Assembly: GCA_023245775.1 (NCBI GenBank)
Contig: JAHFJR010000005.1
Coordinates: forward strand, 1-55,945
Length of the DNA stretch: 55,945 nucleotides
Direction: 5' to 3'
Origin: Candidatus Peribacteria bacterium
GTDB lineage: Bacteria > Patescibacteriota > Gracilibacteria > Peribacterales > Peribacteraceae
Positions within the stretch are counted from its first letter, which is position 1. Each line of letters begins with the position of its first letter. A program made the position numbers and the translations under genes. Below the pieces are notes generated by a model. That model had not been told where the DNA came from, searched no databases, and saw only the letters and a program-made list of their open reading frames with translations. Of the stretch, positions 23,747 through 32,243 are shown piece by piece.

Positions 23747-26551
23747 CTACGCACCAGCATCCTCAGGCTTCTTGCTCTTCTCCATCGCCTCGAGCATCCC
23801 CTTGCTCGGCGGCGGCACGCCTCCGGACTTCGTGAGCTTGCCTTCCAGATCCTTCATCTTGCCCTGCTCCTCACTGGACAGCGGCTCGGTGATGGCTTTC
23901 TTTCGAAGCGCGTTGAAATCATTCGTCCACATCTCCCGATCCCTCCACGCACGGTACTCATCCAGTTTCATCCCTTTCTTCTTCGCCTTCTCACGTTCCT
24001 CCCCCTCCTTCTCTTTTGCTTTCTCGGCACTCTGAATAATCTTGCGACCTTCCTTGGCACTCTCCAGCCAGCGGCCAATCTTCTCTTCGACCACCTCGCG
24101 CTTCTCGCAGTACCGCTCACGCGAGGCTCTACGAATCACCGCAACACGTTTTTCATCTTTCGGAAGCTGCGGAGGCGGAAGGGTAGAAACGGAGAAGGGC
24201 TTACTCGACATGCCATCGACCATCAGACGCATGTACGCGTGGTACTTGGGAAGACTCAGAAGATCGTTCTCACTGACCATTTCCTCAAACTGCAGACTGA
24301 GCACCTCGGCATCGTCGGACCCGACCTGAAAACTCACCATGGAACCGACGTTGCCAAACACTGCATCCTTGAGCGCATCACTGTTATCACCAAGCGTGAG
24401 CTGCCCAATGTACTGGTGCGCGAGAGTGAGGTTCAGACGGTACTTGCGCGCCTCACTGAGAATCGTCGCAAAGGATTCGGTCGCAAAGTTCTGGAACTCG
24501 TCGACGTAGAGGTAGAAATCCTTGCGCTCTTTCTCTGGAATATCCGTACGACTCATGGCATCCAGCTGGAACTTGGTCACGAGCATGGAACCGAGGAAGG
24601 CCGAATTATCCTCACCGAGATTTCCCTTACTAAGATTCACAAGAATAATTTTCCCCGTATCCATCGCCTCACGAATCGAAAGTTTGCTCGTCGTCTGACC
24701 AACAATGTTACGGATCATCGGCACCGAGAGCAGCTGTCCGATCTTATTCTGGATCGCGGCAATGGCCTCGGTCCGGTACTTCTCAGACCAGCCGGCGTAC
24801 TCGTCCTCCCAGAAACTCTTCACGAGGTGATCTGACAGGTGATCGGTGATCTTCTTTCGAAAGACATCGTCCGAGAACATACGCAGGATCCCAAGCATGG
24901 AATTCCCCTGCCCTTCGATGAGCGCGAGTAAGGTATTTCGAAGAATGTGTTCCATGCGCCCGCTCCAGACATCAGGCCAGAGCTTGGTGAAAACGCTCAT
25001 GAGGCCCGAGACAACGAGTGGAAACTGATCAGGATCTTTGGCCGAGAGCATGTTGAAGCTGAGCGGCCAATCGCGATCCGCCGGATCAAACAGGATAACG
25101 TCATTCGTCCGACTGGTAGGAATGAACCGTAGTACGGCCTCGATCAGATCTCCGTGCGGGTCGATCACCGCAACCCCCTTCCCGCTCTCGATATCCGAGA
25201 AGATCATGTTCTCGAGGAGCGTTGATTTTCCCATGCCTGTTTTTCCAATGACATAGAGATGGCGTCTGCGATCATCGGGTTTGATGCCGAACCTAGTGCG
25301 ATGTCCGCGGAAGACCGCCTCACCCAGAATCGTGAGATCAGTTTCCCCTCTCCCTTCGGGAGAGGGGCTAGGGGTGAGGGGAATGGGCAAATTGACAGGT
25401 GGCTCCAGCTTCTTGCTCAAGACCCAATCAATATTTGGAGTCTGTACGAGAATATTCGGAAAGTGCCAGAGTGTTGCCAGTTCCTCGACCGAGAGAACGT
25501 ACGGAACCATGCGGAACTCCGGTGTCAGCGTTGTCGATAGGTACGTGCGTTTCACTCGAAACTCATTGCAATTCGGAAGTGCAAACTGCCGGTAACTGGC
25601 CATCATCTCCTCCAGTTTGTGCTCGCTGGCGTTCTTCTGATCCAGTGGTGCGATGACACTCATGCGCACATTGCTGAGATACATCAGACGATTCACTTTA
25701 TCGATCGCTGCAGAAATCGGATCTTCCGCCTCGTGGTTCCTACGGCCGGCCTTCAGCGTGTCTTCGTGAGTATCCATCTCACGGGTCGTCTCTACTGCAG
25801 CATCCATCGTCGGCAGAAAACTGAACCACACGCGGAACCCTCCCATCAGCATGTTCAGCGGGAAGTAGACCCATCGTCTCCAGCCACGAGCCAGGTGCAC
25901 TCTGGCAAACAATTTTGCGTACCATTCGAAACGCTTCGAAAAGCCACGCTCCATGAGCGGCAGGAATTTGAGCACACGCTTTCTGTACCTCCCCCGAAGC
26001 GGGGAGAAGACAATCTGAATGTGGCCGCGCATCGCCGGATGCGGATAGCGAACCAGCGCGGACGTGATGCCGGCCATGGTATCCACCGTCTGACGGGCCA
26101 TCATGTCATCGAACTGCGGATGACGCTTGATCGGAAAGATCTCATGCTTCTTCAATTGCAATTCTTTCGTCAGAATCACCTCTCCTGTTGTCGGCTCGAG
26201 TTCAGCGGCATCCATCCGCTCGATGTCGATCTCAGGGAACTGACCGTACAGCTGACTCTCGACAAGCGGCATTGCGTGCTTGGTTGCACGCACGAAGTAG
26301 CAGATCTTGCCCTGATACGACCCGATCTCAAAGGAGAGCATACCATCGACCCCCTTCAGAGAGTGCAACGCGGAAATCGCAGGCTCTAGATGTAGCGGCC
26401 CGCGCTTACCGCTGACCTCATCGGGATCCGGCACAGCTGGTCGGATGCGGAGGAGAGCCAGATCTGTGTTGGATGTTGGAGTTGCTATGGGTAGAGAAGT
26501 GGAAAGTTGAGAGTAGAAAGTGGAAAGTACCGAAGGAGTGATAGGGGGCAT
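23747..26551 (-). CDS. VirD4/TraD-like DNA-transfer ATPase (DUF87/HerA type)
   Basis: A 934-residue ATPase of the type IV secretion/coupling family. Residues about 30-400 form an N-terminal domain with a hydrophobic patch (RRWVYFPLNMLMGGFRVWFSF). Walker A is GKTGMGKSTLL (about 435-445) and Walker B is FYLYVDEFQNF. FGNVGSMVSFQVGSDDAEVL is the conserved sensor region. A charged coiled-coil tail follows from about 800. In Patescibacteria such proteins accompany DNA uptake or pilus systems, but no such genes are adjacent. Two repeats are read in frame: a GTGGAAA array coding residues about 8-18 and a CCCCTCTCCC palindrome coding about 390-403, just before the ATPase core. The true start could lie after the first repeat. 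Confidence 0.85.
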   Translation of the reverse strand: MPPITPSVLSTFYSQLSTSLPIATPTSNTDLALLRIRPAVPDPDEVSGKRGPLHLEPAISALHSLKGVDGMLSFEIGSYQGKICYFVRATKHAMPLVESQLYGQFPEIDIERMDAAELEPTTGEVILTKELQLKKHEIFPIKRHPQFDDMMARQTVDTMAGITSALVRYPHPAMRGHIQIVFSPLRGRYRKRVLKFLPLMERGFSKRFEWYAKLFARVHLARGWRRWVYFPLNMLMGGFRVWFSFLPTMDAAVETTREMDTHEDTLKAGRRNHEAEDPISAAIDKVNRLMYLSNVRMSVIAPLDQKNASEHKLEEMMASYRQFALPNCNEFRVKRTYLSTTLTPEFRMVPYVLSVEELATLWHFPNILVQTPNIDWVLSKKLEPPVNLPIPLTPSPSPEGRGETDLTILGEAVFRGHRTRFGIKPDDRRRHLYVIGKTGMGKSTLLENMIFSDIESGKGVAVIDPHGDLIEAVLRFIPTSRTNDVILFDPADRDWPLSFNMLSAKDPDQFPLVVSGLMSVFTKLWPDVWSGRMEHILRNTLLALIEGQGNSMLGILRMFSDDVFRKKITDHLSDHLVKSFWEDEYAGWSEKYRTEAIAAIQNKIGQLLSVPMIRNIVGQTTSKLSIREAMDTGKIILVNLSKGNLGEDNSAFLGSMLVTKFQLDAMSRTDIPEKERKDFYLYVDEFQNFATESFATILSEARKYRLNLTLAHQYIGQLTLGDNSDALKDAVFGNVGSMVSFQVGSDDAEVLSLQFEEMVSENDLLSLPKYHAYMRLMVDGMSSKPFSVSTLPPPQLPKDEKRVAVIRRASRERYCEKREVVEEKIGRWLESAKEGRKIIQSAEKAKEKEGEEREKAKKKGMKLDEYRAWRDREMWTNDFNALRKKAITEPLSSEEQGKMKDLEGKLTKSGGVPPPSKGMLEAMEKSKKPEDAGA
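25345..25382. repeat. CCCCTCTCCC palindromic element inside the ATPase gene
   Basis: CCCCTCTCCC, TTC, GGGAGAGGGG (perfect 10-bp stem) followed by CTAGGGGTGAGGGGA. It is translated as PLTPSPSPEGRGET between two conserved domains. Confidence 0.9.
26499..26528 (+). repeat. GTGGAAA heptamer array at the ATPase 5' end
   Basis: GTGGAAA, GTTGAGA, GTAGAAA, GTGGAAA, GT. On the minus strand it encodes STFYSQLSTS near the N-terminus of the ATPase. Confidence 0.8.
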
Positions 26552-26571
26552 GGGTAGGACGTTGCACTTCG

Positions 26572-27279
26572 TCAGTCCCGCAATAGCCCCGCGGCCATCT
26601 CGAGTGCAACCGTATTGTACGCGTAGTCCATACGCACCGGACCAAGGATGCCAATGGCTCCGACTTGGTCGCGGATGCGGTACTTCGTCACCATCATGCT
26701 ACAACTGGAAAACTGCGGACAGAGGTCCTTCTCCCCAATGAAGTACTGGATCTTATCTTCGAGCGAAATGCGACTGATGAGCTTCGTGAGCTGTTTCTCG
26801 AGCACCTCAATAACACCACTCGCGAACCGTCCGTCTGTTAAGAATTCCGGTTGCTGCATCGCATTACTGAGGCCGAGGTAATAGACCTGTTCCCGATGCG
26901 GTACGGTCGCAAAGCTGACATTCGGAATCATGTTGGAGAGCAACGCGACGGCTTCGTACACACGCTCACGGTCTTTGTGTTGGAAGTACTGCTCCTTGAG
27001 TTCCAGAAACCGACTGCGTACCGCGCGCTCCTCGGCCGAAGGTTTCATGAATTGCTGCACGTAGACGCGATAACCCGCAACGGTTGGAATACGTCCAGCG
27101 GAGACGTGTGGCTGCACGAGAAACCCGAGGTCCTCAAGCTCCGCCATCTCGCTTCGGATCGTTGCAGAACTGACAGCAAACTCCGCCGACTCCAGAAGTT
27201 TCTTGGAACCCACCGGAATCGCGGTATCGATGAACTGGTCGATGATCGCCTGCAGAAGCCGCGCTTGGCGGATATTCAT
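26572..27279 (-). CDS. hrcA: heat-inducible transcription repressor HrcA (short form)
   Basis: A 235-residue repressor; classical HrcA has about 340. The winged-helix N-terminus is intact: NIRQARLLQAIIDQFIDTA, PVGSKKL, VSSATIRSEMAELEDLG and QPHVSAGRIPTVAGYRVYV. The C-terminal effector part is reduced but ends in the conserved GILGPVRMDYAYNTVALEM. It normally represses chaperone operons through CIRCE elements; I found no TTAGCACTC-N9-GAGTGCTAA site in the window. ATG 27279 lies 6 nt after TATACT. The ATPase gene begins 20 nt downstream and may be co-transcribed. Confidence 0.93.
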   Translation of the reverse strand: MNIRQARLLQAIIDQFIDTAIPVGSKKLLESAEFAVSSATIRSEMAELEDLGFLVQPHVSAGRIPTVAGYRVYVQQFMKPSAEERAVRSRFLELKEQYFQHKDRERVYEAVALLSNMIPNVSFATVPHREQVYYLGLSNAMQQPEFLTDGRFASGVIEVLEKQLTKLISRISLEDKIQYFIGEKDLCPQFSSCSMMVTKYRIRDQVGAIGILGPVRMDYAYNTVALEMAAGLLRD

Positions 27280-27285
27280 GCAAGA

Positions 27286-27291
27286 AGTATA
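27286..27291 (-). promoter_or_regulatory. -10 element of hrcA (leaderless start)
   Basis: Minus-strand TATACT, then TTCTTGC-type spacing of 6 nt to ATG 27279. It decides the start, since the frame remains open far upstream. Confidence 0.75.
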
Positions 27292-27332
27292 CCACAAACA
27301 GGTCCAAAAGCGTATGGGTGAGCGAAAAGAAC

Positions 27333-27620
27333 CTACTTCCCCTTCTTCGCCTTCTTCATCACCGGCTTCACCAAACGCTTCTCTTCGATGATTTTCACCT
27401 CCTCCTGACGCTTCTTGCTTGCTTCTGCCACCTTGCGGAAGCGATCCACACGACCGGAAGCCATGAGACCGCGGTACTCGCCCGTGTAGATGGGGTGGCA
27501 GGCAGAACAGACTTCGACCTGCTGGACCTTGACCGTCGACGGAACGCTGTAGACTGCTCCGCACGACGTGCAGGTGGTCTTGGCGTCACTGAAGAGCTGA
27601 GGATGGATACCTTTTTTCAT
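27333..27620 (-). CDS. rpmE: 50S ribosomal protein L31
   Basis: A 95-residue zinc-containing (C+) L31: MKKGIHPQLF at the start, CTSCG and VEVCSACHPIYTG giving the four Cys ligands, then a basic Lys-rich tail of about 25 residues beyond the usual 70. ATG 27620 begins at the conserved N-terminus; TACACT (27630-27635, minus strand) lies 9 nt upstream. It lies between gyrA and hrcA on the same strand. Confidence 0.94.
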   Translation of the reverse strand: MKKGIHPQLFSDAKTTCTSCGAVYSVPSTVKVQQVEVCSACHPIYTGEYRGLMASGRVDRFRKVAEASKKRQEEVKIIEEKRLVKPVMKKAKKGK

Positions 27621-27738
27621 AGCTGGGAAAGTGTAAGAGAGGAATGAAGCTAGTGCAAGCGAAAAGAAAGGCAGAAATGTGAGAAAAGAAAGAAAAGGCA
27701 GAAATGATCTATAGAATGACTTTTTACCTTGCAAGATT

Positions 27739-27776
27739 GTAGGGGCACAACAAACCGCTGTTTGTTGTGCCCCTAC
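27739..27776. repeat. 38-bp palindrome, GTAGGGGC family, second copy
   Basis: GTAGGGGCACAACAAAC, CGCT, GTTTGTTGTGCCCCTAC. Perfect 17-bp arms, extended by TT/AA. It lies just downstream of gyrA (minus strand) and could end its transcript. Confidence 0.9.
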
Positions 27777-27797
27777 AAAGATTTTACAATCCTGCCT

Positions 27798-30371
27798 TTA
27801 TTTTTTGCTACCCTTCTTCACCTCTTCCTCGATCAGCTGCGGCTGTTCCTCTTCACCTTCAGCGACCTCCTCGCCCTCGCCACCGACGATCTCATTCGGG
27901 TCATGCAGAATCACACTCACCGAGGCAACTTTGTCACCGCCACTCATGCGCATGACAATGACACCCTGTGTGGCGCGACTGCGTGACGGAATATCTGAGA
28001 GTTTCATGCGGATCGTCTGACCCTGCTTCGAAATACAGATGAGATCTCCTTGGTCCCCATCTTGAAGCACACACCCCCCGACGATGTCCCCTGTCTTTGG
28101 CGTGAGTTGTGCGGCTTTCACTCCGCTCCCTCCGCGACCCTGCAAACGGTACAACGTAATCGGCGATGCTTTCCCAAGACCATTCTCCATGACAACCAGC
28201 AGCTGACTCGTCTCTGGAGTAGCGACAGCAGCGGCCTCAACGACTTTGTCACCGCTGCCGAGACGAATGCCTCGCACACCGGCTGCGGCGCGACCCATCG
28301 CACGCACGTCGACTTCGGCAAAACGAATGGACTTGCCCTTCTTCGAGAGAATGAAGAGTTCATCTTTCCCACTCGTCGCGACCACCCACCGAAGCTCATC
28401 CCCCTGTGGGACTTTCTGTGCGATCAGACCTGAGCGACGAATGTTCTCGAATTCACTCAGTTCCGTGCGCTTCACCGTCCCCTTGATGGTCGTCATGAAG
28501 AGGTGCGTCTTCCCTTCCAACTTCGCCTTCATGAGCGACGCAACTTTCTCGTTCGGCTGCAACTGGAGCAAATTCACGATGGCCTGACCCTTGGCAACGC
28601 GACTCGCCTGCGGCAATTCGTATACCGGTAATTTGAAAACGCGACCAGTATTCGTGAAGAACAGAAGGTCATCGTGATTACTGGCATTCACGAGACAGAG
28701 AATCTCGTCCTCGTCCTTCGTCGTCATGCCCTTGATACCCTTGCCGCCGCGGTTCTGCGCACGGAACTGTGCGGGGCTTAAGCGCTTCACATAGCCCTGC
28801 GTCGTGAGCGCGACGATCATCGGCGCATTCGGGATCGTGTCCTTGGCCGAGAATTCGCCGACGGCATGGGCGACGATCACCGTACGACGATCGTCTCCGA
28901 ATTTCTTCGTCACGGCATTGAGTTCTTCCCTCATGATGCTGTCTACACGCTTCTTGTCACGGAGGATCGCCTCACACTCCTTGATGAACGCGAGCGTCGC
29001 CTTCAGTTCGTCTTCGATCTTCTTTCGCTCCAGTCCGGCGAGCCTCCGCAGTTGCATCTCAAGAATCGCATTGGCCTGAATGTCACTCAACTTGAATTTC
29101 TTCATCAAGCTCTCTCGCGCTTCCTCCTGCGTCTCACTCTGCTTGATCGTCTTGATCACAGCATCGATATTATCAAGCGCGATCGTGAGGCCTTCCAGAA
29201 TGTGCGCCCGCTCCTTCGCCCGATCGCGATCAAATGTCACACGACGCGTGATCATCGTGCGACGGTGATCGATGAAGATCTGCAGGAATTCCTGCAAATT
29301 CAGCAATTTCGGCTGGAGGCCGTCGGCCAGCGCGATGCAGTTGTAGCCGAAACTCGTCTGCAAGTCCGTGTGCTTGTAGAGCTGATTGAGGATCTTCTGC
29401 GGATAACTGTCCTTCTTGAGCTCGATGATGATGCGGATCCCTTCGCGGTCGGATTCATCGCGAATATCAGAAATACCGGCGATGACTTTGTCCGTCACAA
29501 GTTCCGCAACACGCGTGATGAGCACGGATTTGTTGACCTGATACGGAAGCTCAGAGATGCGGATGATGTAGCGGTTGCCGACCTCCTCGATGTCCGCTTT
29601 TCCGCGGCAGACCACTGACCCGCGACCCGTGAGGTATGCCTGCTTGAGCGCCTCGCGGTCGTAGACCATACCTGCCGTCGGGAAATCCGGACCCTGCACG
29701 AATTCGAGGAGGTCCTCGACTGTCGCATTCGGATGATCGGTGAGATGGAGGATCGCTGCCGTGAGTTCACGGAGATTGTGCGGAGGGATATTCGTCGCCA
29801 TGCCGACGGCGATACCGACCGTCCCATTGAGGAGAAGATTCGGAATTTTGCTCGGGAGCACCGCAGGTTCCTTCCTTGTGCCATCGTAGTTTGGACGGAA
29901 CTCGACCGTATTTTTTTCGATGTCCTGCAGGAGTTCATCGGCAACGGTCTGCATCTTGGCCTCGGTGTAGCGCATCGCCGCAGCATTGTCGCCGTCAATG
30001 GAACCGAAGTTGCCCTGACCGAAGATGAGCGGGTAGCGCATCGCGAAGTTCTGCGCCATTCTGACGAGTGCCTCATAGATCGCCGAATCGCCATGTGGAT
30101 GATACTTACCCATCACGTCACCGACGACGGCGGCACACTTCCTGAACTTGGAGCCCGAACGCAGTCCCATTTCGTGCATCGTATACAGGATCCTGCGATG
30201 CACAGGCTTGAGTCCATCACGTGCATCAGGAAGGGCACGGGAGACGATGACGCTCATCGCGTAGTTGAGGTAGCTCTCTTCCATTTCGGTGACGATCGCT
30301 CTGGGATGGATCGTTCCTGCAGGATTCAGCGGGAGAGCTGGTTCATCGTTTTGGGCGGGGGTTTTGGCCAT
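27798..30371 (-). CDS. gyrA: DNA gyrase subunit A
   Basis: An 857-residue type II topoisomerase subunit that, with GyrB, introduces negative supercoils. The catalytic Tyr135 lies in [10 protein letters not shown]. The quinolone region [19 protein letters not shown] has Ser96 and Glu100 at the positions of E. coli Ser83 and Asp87. The GyrA box is QNRGGKG (usual QRRGGKG), supporting gyrase rather than topoisomerase IV. Six beta-propeller blades follow, with an acidic C-terminal tail ([15 protein letters not shown]). Its ATG has a leader of about 40 nt, unlike the leaderless neighbours, with no clear Shine-Dalgarno sequence. Confidence 0.97.
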   Translation of the reverse strand: MAKTPAQNDEPALPLNPAGTIHPRAIVTEMEESYLNYAMSVIVSRALPDARDGLKPVHRRILYTMHEMGLRSGSKFRKCAAVVGDVMGKYHPHGDSAIYEALVRMAQNFAMRYPLIFGQGNFGSIDGDNAAAMRYTEAKMQTVADELLQDIEKNTVEFRPNYDGTRKEPAVLPSKIPNLLLNGTVGIAVGMATNIPPHNLRELTAAILHLTDHPNATVEDLLEFVQGPDFPTAGMVYDREALKQAYLTGRGSVVCRGKADIEEVGNRYIIRISELPYQVNKSVLITRVAELVTDKVIAGISDIRDESDREGIRIIIELKKDSYPQKILNQLYKHTDLQTSFGYNCIALADGLQPKLLNLQEFLQIFIDHRRTMITRRVTFDRDRAKERAHILEGLTIALDNIDAVIKTIKQSETQEEARESLMKKFKLSDIQANAILEMQLRRLAGLERKKIEDELKATLAFIKECEAILRDKKRVDSIMREELNAVTKKFGDDRRTVIVAHAVGEFSAKDTIPNAPMIVALTTQGYVKRLSPAQFRAQNRGGKGIKGMTTKDEDEILCLVNASNHDDLLFFTNTGRVFKLPVYELPQASRVAKGQAIVNLLQLQPNEKVASLMKAKLEGKTHLFMTTIKGTVKRTELSEFENIRRSGLIAQKVPQGDELRWVVATSGKDELFILSKKGKSIRFAEVDVRAMGRAAAGVRGIRLGSGDKVVEAAAVATPETSQLLVVMENGLGKASPITLYRLQGRGGSGVKAAQLTPKTGDIVGGCVLQDGDQGDLICISKQGQTIRMKLSDIPSRSRATQGVIVMRMSGGDKVASVSVILHDPNEIVGGEGEEVAEGEEEQPQLIEEEVKKGSKK

Positions 30372-30461
30372 AGAAAAGTGACTCGAAGAGCGAGTAAACA
30401 GAGACTACCAGATGCGCTGGGAAAGTGAAGAGAGCGGAGACAGAGAAGAGAAGGAGAGAGA

Positions 30462-30489
30462 TTGACAATGATCTATTATATATTAATAA
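30462..30489 (+). promoter_or_regulatory. sigma70-type promoter (TTGACA-16-TAATAA)
   Basis: TTGACA 30462-30467, 16-nt AT-rich spacer, TAATAA 30484-30489, then 7 nt to ATG 30497. It supports that start over an upstream in-frame ATG at 30425. Confidence 0.75.
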
Positions 30490-30496
30490 TATTATT

Positions 30497-31282
30497 ATGG
30501 AAAAATTGCAGGAGCTTGCAAAAGAAGTGATGCAAGCAACAACCGGAATTGGAGAGATGGTCTATCCATCTCAGGATCAACGAACGGAACTGCAAAGAAG
30601 TTGCGCCATCGTTACCCAGAGAATTGTTGAGAGTAGAGATGTGCTACTAGAAAGGATAGAAGCCAAATTTCCTATCATCTCTGATGCCATTTTGATTCTT
30701 GATGAACGTATCATCGTCATCATCACAGAACTATTACAGGAATTCATCCAAGAAAGAGCTTCAGATTTGCCAGCGCCTATTCTGAATCGCATTCAAGGCT
30801 TTATGAGGCCCGCGACGGATGCCGTTTGTATTTTCATCTATGGATTGATTTCAAGCCATGCAGAAAAAGGAATGCTTCCCGAAACACTTGAAAAAAAGAG
30901 AGATGCTGTTGCGCAGGGATGTAAAATACTCGCAGGATATCCGCAAGAGTTTTCCGCAAACGTGAAACAGATTTTAGCTGCGAATTTGACAGCATGTTTT
31001 CAAGGAAACGATCTTTCAGATGATTTATACAGAGGAATCAGAGAGGAATTCGTTCCTGTGATACGCAACGATGATGCACTGATTGAAAAAATCAGTCATC
31101 GCTCCCATTGTCCTGCATGGGAAGGCGCAGAAGAATTTGCTAGGGTCGTCTTTGATATCTTTCTTGCAGCATATCGACACAAATTTAATGAATTAAGCAA
31201 AGGAAGTGAGACAATGCCACTGGAAACCATCTGTGCACTTCTACAGCGCACTCGATTGTTAGCACATGCCGACATGCTTTGA
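30497..31282 (+). CDS. hypothetical helical protein
   Basis: A 261-residue protein, AT-richer than most neighbours and predicted largely helical (LQELAKEVMQATTGIGEM; DAILILDERIIVIITELLQEFIQE). A hydrophobic stretch (ATDAVCIFIYGLIS) is too polar around it to be a clear membrane segment. No motif was recognised. The start at 30497 is fixed by a promoter 7 nt upstream. It stands alone between divergent gyrA and rsmI, and its base composition could reflect recent acquisition. Confidence 0.7.
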   Translation: MEKLQELAKEVMQATTGIGEMVYPSQDQRTELQRSCAIVTQRIVESRDVLLERIEAKFPIISDAILILDERIIVIITELLQEFIQERASDLPAPILNRIQGFMRPATDAVCIFIYGLISSHAEKGMLPETLEKKRDAVAQGCKILAGYPQEFSANVKQILAANLTACFQGNDLSDDLYRGIREEFVPVIRNDDALIEKISHRSHCPAWEGAEEFARVVFDIFLAAYRHKFNELSKGSETMPLETICALLQRTRLLAHADML

Positions 31283-31323
31283 TCTCTCAATGAACATTGA
31301 AGAGAAAGAATGGCATTGCCTGC

Positions 31324-31329
31324 TACACT
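31324..31329 (+). promoter_or_regulatory. -10 element of rsmI (leaderless start)
   Basis: TACACT, CCCAAT (6 nt), ATG 31336. Confidence 0.7.
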
Positions 31330-31335
31330 CCCAAT

Positions 31336-32046
31336 ATGCTCTCCATTGTTTCAACGCCCATCGGAAACCTCGGTGACATCACGGTTCGTGCGCTTGAAAC
31401 TCTCAAGGCGTGCACCGCAATCGTCTGCGAAGACACACGCGTGACAGGACAACTTCTGAAACTTCTGAATCTCCCGAAGAAAGAATTGATCTCGTTCCAT
31501 GGCTACACGGATCCGAGCAAAGCAGATGTCATCATCGAACGACTGAAGAAAGGCGAACATCTGTGCGTCGTCTCGGACGCAGGAACTCCCTGCATCTCGG
31601 ACCCCGGCTACGTTCTGATTTCGAAAGTACGCGAAGCGAATTTGGAAATCGAAGTTCTTCCCGGTGCCTCTGCATTTCTCGCAGCCATCAGTGCCTCCGG
31701 TCTCCCAATGAACACCTTCACCTATCTCGGATTTCTCCCCATAAAAAAGGGAAGAAAGACGCTTCTGCAAACATTCAAGGAAGAGGAGAAAACGATCGTC
31801 TTCTACGAATCACCTCACCGGATTCTGAAAACCCTGGGTGAACTTGCGACGACTCTTGCAGATCAGCCTGATCGGGAAATAGTGATTGCACGTGAGCTCA
31901 CGAAACTACATGAACAAATAATTTATACATCTATCGGAGCTTTGGAAAGCGCTGCAAAAGCAATGATAGTGAAGGGAGAGTTTGTGGTAGTGGTGGGTCC
32001 CCTCTACCTCACTCCGCCCCGCCGAGCGGGGCACCTCTCTCCCTGA
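31336..32046 (+). CDS. rsmI: 16S rRNA (cytidine-2'-O)-methyltransferase RsmI
   Basis: A 236-residue SAM-dependent enzyme that methylates C1402 in the ribosomal decoding centre. Motifs: VSTPIGNLGDITVRAL at the N-terminus, IVCEDTRVTGQLL, CVVSDAGTPCISDPGY and VLPGASAFLAAISASGLP. After VVVVGPL the last residues (YLTPPRRAGHLSP) and the TGA stop are encoded by a palindromic repeat (32016-32058), so the native C-terminal tail appears replaced. ATG 31336 lies 6 nt after TACACT. Confidence 0.95.
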   Translation: MLSIVSTPIGNLGDITVRALETLKACTAIVCEDTRVTGQLLKLLNLPKKELISFHGYTDPSKADVIIERLKKGEHLCVVSDAGTPCISDPGYVLISKVREANLEIEVLPGASAFLAAISASGLPMNTFTYLGFLPIKKGRKTLLQTFKEEEKTIVFYESPHRILKTLGELATTLADQPDREIVIARELTKLHEQIIYTSIGALESAAKAMIVKGEFVVVVGPLYLTPPRRAGHLSP

Positions 32047-32058
32047 TCGGGAGAGAGG
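32016..32058. repeat. double hairpin at the rsmI 3' end
   Basis: GCCCCGC-CGA-GCGGGGC (32016-32032) and CCTCTCTCCC-TGATC-GGGAGAGAGG (32034-32058). The rsmI stop is in the second loop. It may serve as a terminator. Confidence 0.85.
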
Positions 32059-32114
32059 AACCTTTGGAATACCGTATCCATGAGAAAATTTCTTTTCAAA
32101 GAAAAACAGGGCTC

Positions 32115-32233
32115 CCCCTTCTCCCGGAAGGAATAATCTTCCAGATTCTTTCTCCCGCATCAGCGGGAGAGAGTGTCCAGCACCTTTTGCGAAAGGGTGC
32201 TGGACGAGAGAGGCGGGAGAAGGGGCTAGGGGA
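32115..32233. repeat. cloverleaf-like palindromic element
   Basis: Outer arms CCCCTTCTCCCG (32115-32126) and CGGGAGAAGGGG (32214-32225) enclose three hairpins: GGAAG/CTTCC (32126-32142), TCTCCCGC-ATCA-GCGGGAGA (32151-32170) and GTCCAGCACC.../...GGTGCTGGAC (32175-32205). The tail CTAGGGGATGAGG is shared with the palindrome family at 7294 and 25345. It separates convergent rsmI and the M23 peptidase gene. Confidence 0.85.
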
Positions 32234-32243
32234 TGAGGCAAAC

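Noticed and set aside
26572..27291. CIRCE operator near hrcA
   Set aside because: No TTAGCACTC-N9-GAGTGCTAA or close variant seen in the window.
28866..29618. Long antisense frame inside gyrA (250 codons)
   Set aside because: A codon-bias shadow of gyrA; other genes (korA, dnaX, Fn3 protein) have similar antisense frames.
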